Shown here in pieces: positions 1 through 8,013 of a stretch of DNA of 36,025 nt (positions are counted from its first letter, which is position 1; each line of letters starts with the position of its first letter). Under the pieces are notes generated by a model. It searched no databases. It was given only the letters and a program-made list of their open reading frames with translations, and was not told the DNA's origin. The position numbers and the translations under genes are program-made. Origin of the DNA: Kiritimatiellia bacterium (GTDB lineage Bacteria; Verrucomicrobiota; Kiritimatiellia; RZYC01); contig JAQVYB010000019.1 in NCBI GenBank assembly GCA_028708815.1, positions 1-36,025 of the forward strand, read 5' to 3'.

Positions 1-1236
1 GTCCATGAAGATGAGGTCGTAGAGGTTGCTCATGGCCAGGTCCAGAACTTCCTGACCATTGTTGGCAACATCCACCGTGCAGCCCGTCTTCTGAATCACG
101 CGCGTGGCTACTTTCTGATTGGTCAAGCTGTCGTCCACGAGCAGGATATGTCCTCGGATTGTCTCGGCAATCGGGATCTCTTCCGGGTTTTCTTCGGGGA
201 CGTCACTGCGCGAGGCGAGGTGCAACTTCAGTTCAAAAGAGAACCTGGAACCTTTTCCCGGCTCGCTTTTGACCCGCATGGTTCCACCCATGAGTTCAAC
301 CAGTTGACGGCTGATGGCCAATCCAAGTCCCGTGCCCCCGTATTTGCGCGTGGTGGAAGCATCGGCCTGCCTGAATTTTTCAAAAATACGGGGCAGGGCC
401 TCCTGGGAAATGCCGATCCCGGTATCGGCAACTTCGAAGCGGATCAGGGCGTCTTTGATGTTAACCCCGAGACTGCTCAGGGAGATATTTACGCAGCCCT
501 TGTCGGTGAATTTCACGGCATTTCCGGCAAGATTGGTTAAGATTTGGGCAATTCGTCTGCCGTCGGCAAAATAATAAAAAGGGACGTCGCTGCCGTATTT
601 TAGGTGGAATTCAATGCCCTTGTTTTCAGCCTGAATAGTCAGGGGGGTGGAGATTTGTTTGAGGAGTTGGTTCAGGTTGAACGGCGCGGGATCCAGAACC
701 AGTTCACCCGCCTCGATCTTGGAGAGGTCCAGGATATCATTGATCAGCGCCAGGAGGGTCTCTCCGGAGTCAATGATGGATTGGGTGAATTCCTGTTGAT
801 CTTCGGAGAGCGGGGTGTCGCACAGCAGTTTGGCCATGCCGATCACGCCGTTCATGGGCGTGCGTATGTCGTGCGACATGTTGGCCAGAAACTGTGTCTT
901 GAAAAGATTGGCCATATCCGAGCTTACGGCCAGTTCATTGGCCTTCACAATGGAGTATTCGAGCTCGCTGATATGTTCGAGCAGGGTTTCCCGTTCTTTT
1001 TCGAGCTGGGCCACGCGAGCCAGAAGTTTGTCGCGCTCCGTGGAGGTCTCGTGGGACTCTTTCGGAGTCTCTCCCCATTTATTTTCGCCATTGACCATTG
1101 CCGTACCCGCTCTTGCTGCTTGTCTGTCCCTTGCCGTTTTCGCGCGATCCATGATCTGTTTGCGCCACCCCAAGCCGTCTGTATGCCAATCAGAGTGATT
1201 GATCTTTATGTTTCTGTCAATCAGGCATCGTGTCAT
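1..1236 (-). CDS. Hybrid sensor histidine kinase, 3' part outside window
   Basis: Cytoplasmic-looking sensor kinase that should autophosphorylate on His and pass phosphate to its own receiver domain. The first ~60 residues are basic and unassigned, and ~60-105 look coiled-coil. A HisKA domain carries MSHDIRTPMNG with the phospho-acceptor at about His122 (codon 873-871). The HATPase domain shows NAVKFT (N box), DTGIGIS (G1) and GGTGLGL (G2). A receiver follows with LLVDDS, and the window ends exactly at the Asp of LIFMD, the expected phospho-acceptor. I see no membrane segment in the 412 codons present, so any sensing would be cytoplasmic or through a partner. The start at 1236 is the first ATG after an in-frame stop; ATG 1152 is an alternative, and neither has a strong ribosome site. 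It is divergent from the helicase gene. The family is certain; the signal is unknown. Confidence 0.9.
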   Translation of the reverse strand, partial: MTRCLIDRNIKINHSDWHTDGLGWRKQIMDRAKTARDRQAARAGTAMVNGENKWGETPKESHETSTERDKLLARVAQLEKERETLLEHISELEYSIVKANELAVSSDMANLFKTQFLANMSHDIRTPMNGVIGMAKLLCDTPLSEDQQEFTQSIIDSGETLLALINDILDLSKIEAGELVLDPAPFNLNQLLKQISTPLTIQAENKGIEFHLKYGSDVPFYYFADGRRIAQILTNLAGNAVKFTDKGCVNISLSSLGVNIKDALIRFEVADTGIGISQEALPRIFEKFRQADASTTRKYGGTGLGLAISRQLVELMGGTMRVKSEPGKGSRFSFELKLHLASRSDVPEENPEEIPIAETIRGHILLVDDSLTNQKVATRVIQKTGCTVDVANNGQEVLDLAMSNLYDLIFMD

Positions 1237-1378
1237 AATTGTTGGCTTTGCAGGCCGCCTTGTTTATTCGCTCGCTAGTGGCGAGGCGATCTGCTAAGGT
1301 AGCTTCTTCATTCGTGAAAAACGATCCTCTCCGGCCTCCGCCTGGGCGGAATAACACCAAAAAACAGGTCGGTACCAT

Positions 1379-2617
1379 ATGTCCTTTATTCCATTTTCTC
1401 TTCATGCCACATTGATGGCCAATTTGAGCGAGCAGGGGTTTTCCAAGCCCACCCCGATCCAAAAAGAAACCATTGGGTTGGCCATCGAAGGGCACGACGT
1501 GATGGGGCTGGCCCAGACCGGGACCGGCAAGACCGCTGCCTTTCTGTTGCCGATTCTGCAGCGCCTGGGTCAGACCCGACGTATCCCGAGGGCGTTGATT
1601 GTGGTGCCGACCCGCGAGCTGGCCGAGCAGATACGGGCGGTTTTTGAGCAACTGGGGAAGGGGACGGGACTTCGCTGGGCGATGGCGTATGGCGGCGTGG
1701 GCATCAATCCGCAGATTACCAAATTGAAAAAGGGGGTGGATGTGGTGATTGCGTGTCCGGGGCGTTTGCTGGACCATATCGAGCGCGGGACCGTGGATTT
1801 GTCGAAAATCGAGGTGTTGGTTCTGGATGAAGCCGACCGCATGTTCGATATGGGTTTTCTCCCCGACATCCGGCGTATCGTGAAGAAGCTGCCGGCCGAA
1901 CGGCAAACGCTGCTGTTTTCCGCTACCATGCCCGAGAACATACGCTCGCTGGCCCGTGACGTGATGCGGGACCCGAAAACGGTGGAAATATCGCATTCCA
2001 TGCCGCCTGCCACCGTGACGCATGCCCTATTTGCTGTATCGGACAATCAGTACAAAACGCCGCTGCTGCTGGCGCTGCTCAAGCAGATCGACCGGGATTC
2101 CGTGCTGATTTTCACGCGCACCAAATACCGCGCGGAGCGCCTGACTCGCCAATTGATCAGTGCCGGGCATCGCACCACTTCGCTTCAGGGCAACCTTTCA
2201 CAGGGCCGCCGAAAGGCTGCAATGGACGGATTTCGGGAAGGAACATTCCGCATCATGGTGGCTACGGACATCGCCTCGCGCGGACTCGATGTCTCTTCCA
2301 TTTCTCATGTAATCAACTACGATATTCCGGCTCACGTGGATGATTATGTGCATCGAATCGGACGCACCGGACGCGCAGCCAAAGACGGGGACGCCTTTAC
2401 CTTTGTGACGCCGGATGACGCCGACTTGGTGCGTGCCATTGAAAAGCGCATGGGAAGCCGTCTGGCGCGCAGGATTCTCGAAGGGTTCAAAGAGTCTGAA
2501 CAGCCCAACGCCCACCTGAAAAAGGCGAAGCCTGCCGGGCAGGCGGCAAAAGCGCACAAGTCATCCGGGCAAAGGCGTCACTTTGGCCCGCCTCGGAGCG
2601 GCGGCAGGCGGCGCTGA
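1379..2617 (+). CDS. rhlE: DEAD-box ATP-dependent RNA helicase, RhlE-like
   Basis: ATP-dependent RNA unwinding in ribosome assembly or RNA turnover. All core motifs are visible in order: Q motif (GFSKPTPIQ), motif I AQTGTGKT, Ia PTRELAEQ, II DEAD, III SAT, IV LIFTRTK, V ATDIASRGLDV and VI HRIGRTGR. Motif Ib reads CPGR instead of the usual TPGR. The roughly 45-residue C-terminal tail is Lys/Arg/Gly-rich (ends GGRRR), as in RhlE-type enzymes, and should add nonspecific RNA binding. Length (412 residues) is typical. The ATG at 1379 is directly before the Q-motif region, with only a weak AGGTCGG upstream. The stop codon lies in the loop of a 5-bp GC hairpin (2610-2622). The gene stands alone, divergent from the kinase. 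The subfamily name is by resemblance. Confidence 0.93.
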   Translation: MSFIPFSLHATLMANLSEQGFSKPTPIQKETIGLAIEGHDVMGLAQTGTGKTAAFLLPILQRLGQTRRIPRALIVVPTRELAEQIRAVFEQLGKGTGLRWAMAYGGVGINPQITKLKKGVDVVIACPGRLLDHIERGTVDLSKIEVLVLDEADRMFDMGFLPDIRRIVKKLPAERQTLLFSATMPENIRSLARDVMRDPKTVEISHSMPPATVTHALFAVSDNQYKTPLLLALLKQIDRDSVLIFTRTKYRAERLTRQLISAGHRTTSLQGNLSQGRRKAAMDGFREGTFRIMVATDIASRGLDVSSISHVINYDIPAHVDDYVHRIGRTGRAAKDGDAFTFVTPDDADLVRAIEKRMGSRLARRILEGFKESEQPNAHLKKAKPAGQAAKAHKSSGQRRHFGPPRSGGRRR

Positions 2618-2793
2618 GCGCCCGCTAACGACGGGGGTATGCATTCCCGCACCAATCCATCACGCAGGAAGCGCATGGCTTCATTCTTTAGGGTTGCCCC
2701 AGGAATTCTCAGGCCCGCTTCCCCCGTGGTGAAGTCAATGGCGATGGCCTCGTGGATCTTGTCGATGCCATGCTCCTCTTCTGGACGGCGCAT
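2578..2793 (-). CDS. Small hypothetical protein (uncertain)
   Basis: A 71-codon reading frame on the minus strand. It starts with ATG 2793 and has AGAGGTG about 8 nt upstream, a reasonable ribosome site. The first 50 residues look protein-like (acidic start, then IDKIHEAIAIDF and NEAMRFLRDGL), while the last 20 are Arg/Pro-rich and overlap the 3' end of the helicase gene in antisense. I recognise no family. It could be a real small gene with an over-extended end, a remnant of a longer gene, or chance. Confidence 0.25.
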   Translation of the reverse strand: MRRPEEEHGIDKIHEAIAIDFTTGEAGLRIPGATLKNEAMRFLRDGLVRECIPPSLAGAQRRLPPLRGGPK

Positions 2794-3467
2794 GTCTCAC
2801 GCACCTCTACTTGTTTCTGACAAGATCTACAGAATTCAACAGACCGTACCGCCGCCGCTATAGTTGTGCCATTTGGCAGTGAACGAAAAAGCAGGGAAAA
2901 CGGAGGAATAGAAACTGTGAAACATACCAACTGCGCAGAAGAAATAATCAGAATCGCCTGAGTACCACTGGTGTAGACGCGAAATTCTGCAATTATGATG
3001 AGAAATGACTATTTACGGCCTGACCCCGATACGGCTTGATTCCTCTTTCTGTCAACCAACTGTGTTATTAGCCTTCCTTCAGCTTTCAAGGCCCCTTTAT
3101 ATCATGAGGGGAACGGTAGGTGGGGAGGGAACTTTCTGTCAACGTCAAACCGATTTGTTTTGAACTCATTATAAAAAGAAGATCCGGAAAATCCGGCCAT
3201 CCTGACCGAAGGCATTCGATTCTTCATGCCTTGGTGCATTCGTGCGAGACGACTCCCCATTTTGCGCATTTTTTGTGTTTCGTGGTGAAAAATGCTGAAT
3301 TTTCGTCGTTTCTGCCAAAAAAATTCGATTTTTCAGCGATTTTCGATGATTTTCGACGATTTTCAGCGATTTTCAGCGATTTTCAGTGTTTTTCGGCGAT
3401 TTTCGACCGTTTTATGGCCGTTTTCGGTATTTTTTGAATACTGTTTCATCGAAAAGGAGCGCGCCGA
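2618..3467. other. Long non-coding stretch
   Basis: About 850 bases with no convincing gene apart from the small minus-strand frame at 2578-2793. The part from 2800 to 3250 is mixed sequence in which I see no tRNA or terminator. Around 3016-3036 it reads CGGCCTGACCCCGATACGG, which resembles short intergenic repeats sometimes found beside REP-associated transposases, but no transposase is present. From 3261 it turns into the phased T-tract element described separately. Confidence 0.5.
3261..3424 (+). repeat. Left phased T-tract element (10-bp period)
   Basis: Begins with TTTGCGCA (3261-3268) and GTGTTTCGTGGTGAAAAA (3275-3292). From 3331 to 3420 it becomes a tandem array of nine units of exactly 10 bp, most close to TTTCAGCGAT or TTTCGACGAT. 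Because a T-tract recurs about once per helical turn, this DNA should be intrinsically curved. A related element in the opposite orientation lies at 7667-7782. It ends about 240 bp before the phosphodiesterase gene. The periodicity is read directly; the curvature is inferred from known A-tract behaviour. Confidence 0.8.
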
Positions 3468-3572
3468 ATGGGAAAAGAAGGGAGGAAGCAGGGAGCCGGA
3501 CCGTCCGCTCAATACGCGTTGACGGTTTCACCGGAATACCCGCCGCCCGAATTTGTCCCGCTTGGACATTGA
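3468..3572 (+). CDS. Small ORF with strong RBS, possibly a broken gene
   Basis: A 34-codon frame starting at ATG 3468, with AAGGAG at 3454-3459 and an 8-nt gap, one of the best ribosome sites in the window. The product begins MGKEGRKQGAG and ends in a proline-rich PEYPPPEFVPLGH. Right after, in the +1 frame, a protein-like stretch (LDIDDWVRQAYVLRQANEL) runs to a stop at 3619-3621, just before the phosphodiesterase gene. This could be a short gene broken by one frameshift, a leader peptide, or chance. No family is recognised. Confidence 0.3.
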   Translation: MGKEGRKQGAGPSAQYALTVSPEYPPPEFVPLGH

Positions 3573-3663
3573 CGATTGGGTAAGGCAAGCCTACGTTCTC
3601 CGCCAGGCAAACGAGCTTTAAAAGATGAACGGTCCAGCATCCGTTTTGCCCGGACGGAATACC

Positions 3664-4569
3664 ATGTCGCACGATCTTGTCGCCAATCCCCACTCGCTAT
3701 TTCGCTTTCTGATGGGCATCAGTCTGCTGGTTGCATTCGTGTGGCCGATCGGCTGCACCGTGCCGCGCAGTATGATGAGTCTGAGTCAGGTCATCGAATA
3801 CGAAACGGGACGTTCCGCCCGCGGACTGCCTCCGTATCGTTGTACGGCAGGCGCTCACCGCGGGGCCTCGGCGATCCATATGGAAAACACCCTGTCCGCG
3901 CTGAAGGCGGCTGACGACGATCCCCGCTTCGCGTTCATTGAATTCGATGTTCAATATACAAAGGACAGGCAAATCGTGTTGTTTCATGATCAGCGTCTGC
4001 TGCGTCTGTACGGGAGAATGGCTTCCGTCGGTAATGCCGACTACGCGGAGCTGGAAAAAATGTCGAATGGAGATATCGCCCTCTACACCGAAGCCATGGC
4101 TGTCCTGCACAAAAAGCTGAACATCGAAATCAAATCACAGGGTGATCGCGCGGAAGACGAGCAGTTGGCGGATGCCATCATGGCCGATCTTAACGCCCGC
4201 GGGCGCGAAACGGACGTCATGATCAGTTCCATTTCCAGTGACGTCATTCGATATATTAAGAGCAAATACCCCAACCAGCCCACCGGACAAATCTACTGGC
4301 TCACGAAGTCCACCTACGTGCATTGGGATCGCTTAACCGAAGGATTGTATGAGCGCCTCGCTGAATCACAGGCTGACTATATCATGCTGCACGTGGTCAA
4401 TCTCCGAAACATTGATGACCTGCTCAAACTCAAGCCTCCGGGAAAAACCATTGTATTCTGGGATTTTGAGGACGGGATCTTTCTGGTCCATAAAGATGGA
4501 AGCGACCGGTTGTGGGGCACCTCGGCCATCGCCAACAAATGGCAGCAATTTCTGTTTCGGGTGCATTGA
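3664..4569 (+). CDS. Glycerophosphodiester phosphodiesterase, probable lipoprotein
   Basis: Hydrolyses glycerophosphodiesters (phospholipid head-group products) to sn-glycerol 3-phosphate and an alcohol. GDPD TIM-barrel signatures are present: AHRGAS followed by ENTLSAL, FIEFDVQYTKD, LFHD and NIEIKSQG, supplying the catalytic His residues and the acidic metal ligands. The N-terminus has a basic stretch, a hydrophobic run and then PIGC, a possible lipobox. With the ATG at 3664 the Cys is residue 31, a normal lipoprotein signal length; the upstream in-frame ATG at 3625 would give an unusually long one, so I prefer 3664. The product would be anchored in the periplasm. It is convergent with the restriction gene 51 bp downstream. 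The family is sure; lipidation is likely but not certain. Confidence 0.87.
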   Translation: MSHDLVANPHSLFRFLMGISLLVAFVWPIGCTVPRSMMSLSQVIEYETGRSARGLPPYRCTAGAHRGASAIHMENTLSALKAADDDPRFAFIEFDVQYTKDRQIVLFHDQRLLRLYGRMASVGNADYAELEKMSNGDIALYTEAMAVLHKKLNIEIKSQGDRAEDEQLADAIMADLNARGRETDVMISSISSDVIRYIKSKYPNQPTGQIYWLTKSTYVHWDRLTEGLYERLAESQADYIMLHVVNLRNIDDLLKLKPPGKTIVFWDFEDGIFLVHKDGSDRLWGTSAIANKWQQFLFRVH

Positions 4570-4620
4570 GGAATGAAGCTTCCGGCACCGGCAAAGAGTC
4601 GGCTTTTCCGCGTCCGTCGT

Positions 4621-7407
4621 TTATGCATAAGGGCCGAGAAACCGTTCGCCGTTAAAATGGATGAGATGATCAGGAGCGTCAGCCACCCATACTTCCGTTT
4701 CCCACGAGATTACTCCCAGATAGCGCGCCATGAGGTTACGATCAGGAAAGGCGGTCACATAAACAAGTCCCGGCGTAACGGAGGAAAACAGCGTCGCCAG
4801 TTCCTCGTGTCGCTTGGCATCCACGGGACCGTGACTGGTCACGGATTCGATCAGAACCAGCCACTGTTTTTCCGTATAGTAAACAATGACATCAGGCATT
4901 TTTCCGTGCTCATCGACCCGGCACCCGAGCTTCTTCATTCGGCTTTTGTCAAAAAATGCGAACTTCTTCTTGGTGTCGCCTACATACAAAACCTCCGCGC
5001 CGGGAGTAAAGCGGGGGCAGAATTTCTCAACAATAGCTTTCACCAATTCGTTATGTACACCTGAAGAAAGCTGTATTTCGGTTCCATTGTTAAAACGGAC
5101 GGGTATGAGTTCCATCGTTCGAAGGGAGGCGTAACGTTCCTGAAGAGATGGAACCGTCTTCAAATAGTGGTCCAGCTCCTCGATCCATTGAGGCGTGTTA
5201 TATTGCCGCAGAAGATCTGCTGCCGTGGGGACCAATTGATAGCACCATTTAGGGCTGTTAGTCGCTCGTGCAGGGTCATCGGGATTTTCCCGAACAAAGC
5301 CCGCCTGTACGAACTGATGCATGGTTTGTCGTCGAAAAGTTTCGCGGGTATTCGGAGCGTAATTCACTCCGTAGTGCTCTTTGCAGAAATCCGTGATGGG
5401 AGTAATGCCGATTTGCGGTGTCCGAAGCTGAGCCCAGTCCTCTTCCGTGGTAAGACCTGCCAATGCCAATAATGTTAAGGCTGAGCGCTCATTCTGTTGT
5501 TCCTTGGGAAGCCCCAAAAATCCGAGAATAGCGAGAGCCTCGTCGATTTTATGCCTGATCTTCCGTTTGCCGGGCCGTTTCCTGGGTGCCATTCTGTTTG
5601 CCTCCGCTTCCACGAGTTCATCAATCATTTCGGGATCATCCACAACTTTTCTATATACGCATCCCCATTTTTGCAGAGAGTCCAAAGGAGGATAATTCAA
5701 TCGCTGCAAATCTCCGGCATTAACCTGGGTATGTCCACTGAAAAGCCGGAAATACATATCCACGAGGGAGGAGTTCAGAAACAGAGCCAGCCCTTGCGCC
5801 ACATCAGCCGACAGGCCGTGTCCCTCGGTATGGTATACGTTTAAATGATTTTCAAAACCAATGGGTGTTTCTGTCCTGCACACCGCCGCAACGACACGGC
5901 GCGGTTCTTCTTTGGCGGAAAAGCGTTTGGTTACGACATAGTCACCGGGCGGGAACAGGAGCGTTTTCGTCGCCCCGCATTCCACGATGAACTGGCATTT
6001 GCTGAATTCTTTCTTCGGATGTTCGACAAAACCTTTTCGGATATGTCCCGGGTAGATCAAGGGCTCACTATCCGCCTCCGGTTCAGTGCGCAGAAACTCT
6101 CTGGACCGAAAATCCACCACGCGCCCCGTGGAGACCGCTATCCCGAGATCATCGAGGCTGCATGGAAATGCCTTCATGAGTTCCATGGTGGTCTGATCGA
6201 AATCGTTGAGTGCAATGTGTATGATTTGTTCCGAGCTCTTTACGTTGACCACCTGTGCCGCATCCACTTCGCGGCTCGTAAGCAGATCCCAGCCCGCGCC
6301 GCTACTGGAGGATATTGTAATCCGCTCGTTGATCATTCCTTTTATCAGGTGAAAGATAATGTTTTCCTGCAACACCTCGTCGTCTGAGAAGGCCTGATCC
6401 CTCCGCTCAAACACATGAATTTTTCGCAGGGACGTCTGCTCAAAAAGGAACCGGCGAAAGGGCTTGAAATAGGATCCATTACAAAAACTGCGCGGCGTGA
6501 TAGCCACCAGCTCCCCGCCGGGTTCCAGGTCTCTTACGGCCAATGCCACAAAGGCGGAATATAGATTGCCCGTTTCTATGCCAAGCGCACTCAACGCCGC
6601 TCGCTGTTCGGAATCGCTGTTTATTTTTTTATATGGCGGATTCAAAATGGCGTGTGTATACAAGCGGGGCGGTTTTTCAAACAGCGTGTTTTCAGCATGG
6701 TGTCGGGTATGCAGGATAAAGTCTTCCGAAATGATCTCCGCCGAAAAAAACACGCCCAACTCACGGCAGCGGGTTCTGCAAAGGTTTAAGGTCACCTCCA
6801 GATAGCTGCGGACCACCGGATCAATTTCAAAGGCGGTCACTTCAATGGTTTTCGGCAGATGTTCTGCTTCAAGCATTCGGGTGATCAAGGCCGCTGTCAA
6901 GGTGCCGATCCCGGCTCCGGCATCCAGAATTCGAATCTGGTTGGAAGAAATGACCTCGAACATCTTCGCCATAAATTCGGCAATTTCAGACGGGGTGAAG
7001 TATTGCCCCAGTTTTGATCGTCGTTCCGGAGCGATCTGGCTGGAAACATCCAGTCTTCGATAATCCAGTAGGCCCATTAAGCCGACAGATTTATAGTCCA
7101 GATACGTGACGCCGGGCTCCCGAAGCTGATTGGAGAGCCGTTCAAATTCCGGTTGTGATCCCAAGGTGGCATAGGCCTTTGAAAGAGCCCGTTCTCTGGT
7201 CAACATGTCTGACGAAACGCCGTAAAAATCAGCAAGATCTTTGCATTGATTTGTCGTGGGCAAACGTACTCCACGTTCCAGCTTGCTCAAGAGGGACACA
7301 TCAAGGTTCACCTCCGCCGCCACCCCCCTCAATGTCAACTCCGCCTCCTCCCGCAAGGCACGGAGGTTTGAGCCGATCGATATATATGGATGCTGCTCGT
7401 TGGACAT
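4621..7407 (-). CDS. XRE regulator-N6-adenine methyltransferase-BsuBI/PstI endonuclease fusion
   Basis: A complete restriction-modification system in one 928-residue chain. Residues ~10-65 are an XRE/HTH_3 domain (IGSNLRALREE...LSKLERGVRLP). Residues ~130-560 are an Eco57I/M.PstI-like adenine methyltransferase: GQYFTP (134-139), SAM-binding LDAGAGIGT (161-169) and catalytic NPPY (256-259). Residues ~600-745 match the helical N-domain of BsuBI/PstI nucleases (GITPITDFCKEHYG, APNTRETFRRQT). Residues ~807-928 are the nuclease domain with MPDV (Asp839) and LIESVTSHGPV (Glu854), keeping the family's acidic catalytic residues. BsuBI and PstI normally have separate genes and cut CTGCAG; the specificity here is unknown. 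ATG 7407 is preferred over an in-frame TTG at 7461. The start codon lies inside an inverted repeat, suggesting autoregulation. The gene looks more A/T-rich than its neighbours, consistent with transfer. Confidence 0.9.
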   Translation of the reverse strand: MSNEQHPYISIGSNLRALREEAELTLRGVAAEVNLDVSLLSKLERGVRLPTTNQCKDLADFYGVSSDMLTRERALSKAYATLGSQPEFERLSNQLREPGVTYLDYKSVGLMGLLDYRRLDVSSQIAPERRSKLGQYFTPSEIAEFMAKMFEVISSNQIRILDAGAGIGTLTAALITRMLEAEHLPKTIEVTAFEIDPVVRSYLEVTLNLCRTRCRELGVFFSAEIISEDFILHTRHHAENTLFEKPPRLYTHAILNPPYKKINSDSEQRAALSALGIETGNLYSAFVALAVRDLEPGGELVAITPRSFCNGSYFKPFRRFLFEQTSLRKIHVFERRDQAFSDDEVLQENIIFHLIKGMINERITISSSSGAGWDLLTSREVDAAQVVNVKSSEQIIHIALNDFDQTTMELMKAFPCSLDDLGIAVSTGRVVDFRSREFLRTEPEADSEPLIYPGHIRKGFVEHPKKEFSKCQFIVECGATKTLLFPPGDYVVTKRFSAKEEPRRVVAAVCRTETPIGFENHLNVYHTEGHGLSADVAQGLALFLNSSLVDMYFRLFSGHTQVNAGDLQRLNYPPLDSLQKWGCVYRKVVDDPEMIDELVEAEANRMAPRKRPGKRKIRHKIDEALAILGFLGLPKEQQNERSALTLLALAGLTTEEDWAQLRTPQIGITPITDFCKEHYGVNYAPNTRETFRRQTMHQFVQAGFVRENPDDPARATNSPKWCYQLVPTAADLLRQYNTPQWIEELDHYLKTVPSLQERYASLRTMELIPVRFNNGTEIQLSSGVHNELVKAIVEKFCPRFTPGAEVLYVGDTKKKFAFFDKSRMKKLGCRVDEHGKMPDVIVYYTEKQWLVLIESVTSHGPVDAKRHEELATLFSSVTPGLVYVTAFPDRNLMARYLGVISWETEVWVADAPDHLIHFNGERFLGPYA

Positions 7408-7418
7408 GTTTTGTCCAA
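7400..7418. promoter_or_regulatory. Inverted-repeat operator over the restriction gene start codon
   Basis: TTGGACA (7400-7406), a 5-base spacer and TGTCCAA (7412-7418) form a perfect 7-bp inverted repeat. The minus-strand ATG (7407-7405) falls within it, and no good Shine-Dalgarno sequence is visible. Dimeric XRE repressors bind such sites, and the encoded protein begins with an XRE domain, so self-repression like that of restriction controller (C) proteins is the natural reading. The repeat is seen; the binding is inferred. Confidence 0.6.
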
Positions 7419-8008
7419 TAACATAAAGCGGTGGGTCGCGGCAAGTTTTCAAACGATGCAACCATTGTTTCCCTGGATCGCGACTTCACGAAAAGAACCG
7501 GATGTTTCCGTGTGATGTCGGGAGAAGTAATAAGGGCGGATGGCGCATTGGTAACTTAAAAACGTACTTCCGACAAAAAAAACGAGATTTTCTACCACCC
7601 GTACGGAGTGCGTGGGTGTTTGCACCATGGGACATCCCCGGCACTATGTCGCTGAAAAATTTCCCCAAAATCACCCAAAATTCCGCCTGAAATCGAAGAA
7701 AAACACCAAAAACAACGCCAAAACCGGCCTAAAACGCCAAAAAAACGCTTTTTCACTACGAAACACTCGAAAATTGCGCAAATCTCAATCGGGAACGCAG
7801 GAAATCAGGCAGGAATGCCTACGCTACACCAGAACAAATCCTGTTTTCCGTCAAAACGCGCACTCTTCCCAATCGGTGCAATCTGGAAAGGCCTCTTCCC
7901 CCAATCGCGACAGCGATTTTCACTAAAGCGGGCGGGCATCGAACGATTGACTGGGAGTCAGACGAAAGCAGAATCAAGGAACGTCAACTGGGTTGCGGGA
8001 CACCCGCT
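7419..8008. other. Intergenic region upstream of the restriction gene
   Basis: About 590 bases with no supported gene. It holds the right phased T-tract element, the beginning of an 11-bp inverted repeat that spans 7922-8013, and presumably the restriction gene promoter, which I could not place with confidence. A small CACCC/GGGTG pairing lies near 7597-7620. Confidence 0.5.
7667..7782 (-). repeat. Right phased T-tract element (inverted copy)
   Basis: Read on the minus strand it starts with TTTGCGCA (7782-7775) and GTGTTTCGTAGTGAAAAA (7766-7749), one mismatch from the left element's 18-mer. T-tracts of 3-7 bases then recur about every 9-12 bases down to ~7667, less regular than on the left. 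It ends about 260 bp before the restriction gene start, much like the left copy's distance to the phosphodiesterase. It is therefore in the same orientation relative to its gene as the left copy. Confidence 0.7.
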
Positions 8009-8013
8009 TTAGT
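7922..8013. repeat. 11-bp inverted repeat spanning a gene end
   Basis: ACTAAAGCGGG (7922-7932) is the exact reverse complement of CCCGCTTTAGT (8003-8013), 70 bases apart. The right arm contains the stop codon of the minus-strand beta-barrel gene. No T-run follows, so it is not a typical terminator. It may be a small REP or MITE-like unit, but I see no flanking duplication. Confidence 0.55.

Noticed and set aside
3120-3437. 105-codon Phe-rich frame over the T-tract array
   Set aside because: The Phe/Ser/Asp pattern is just translation of a 10-bp tandem repeat.
3412-3693. 93-codon minus-strand frame overlapping the phosphodiesterase start
   Set aside because: No ribosome site or motif seen and it overlaps a better-supported gene start.
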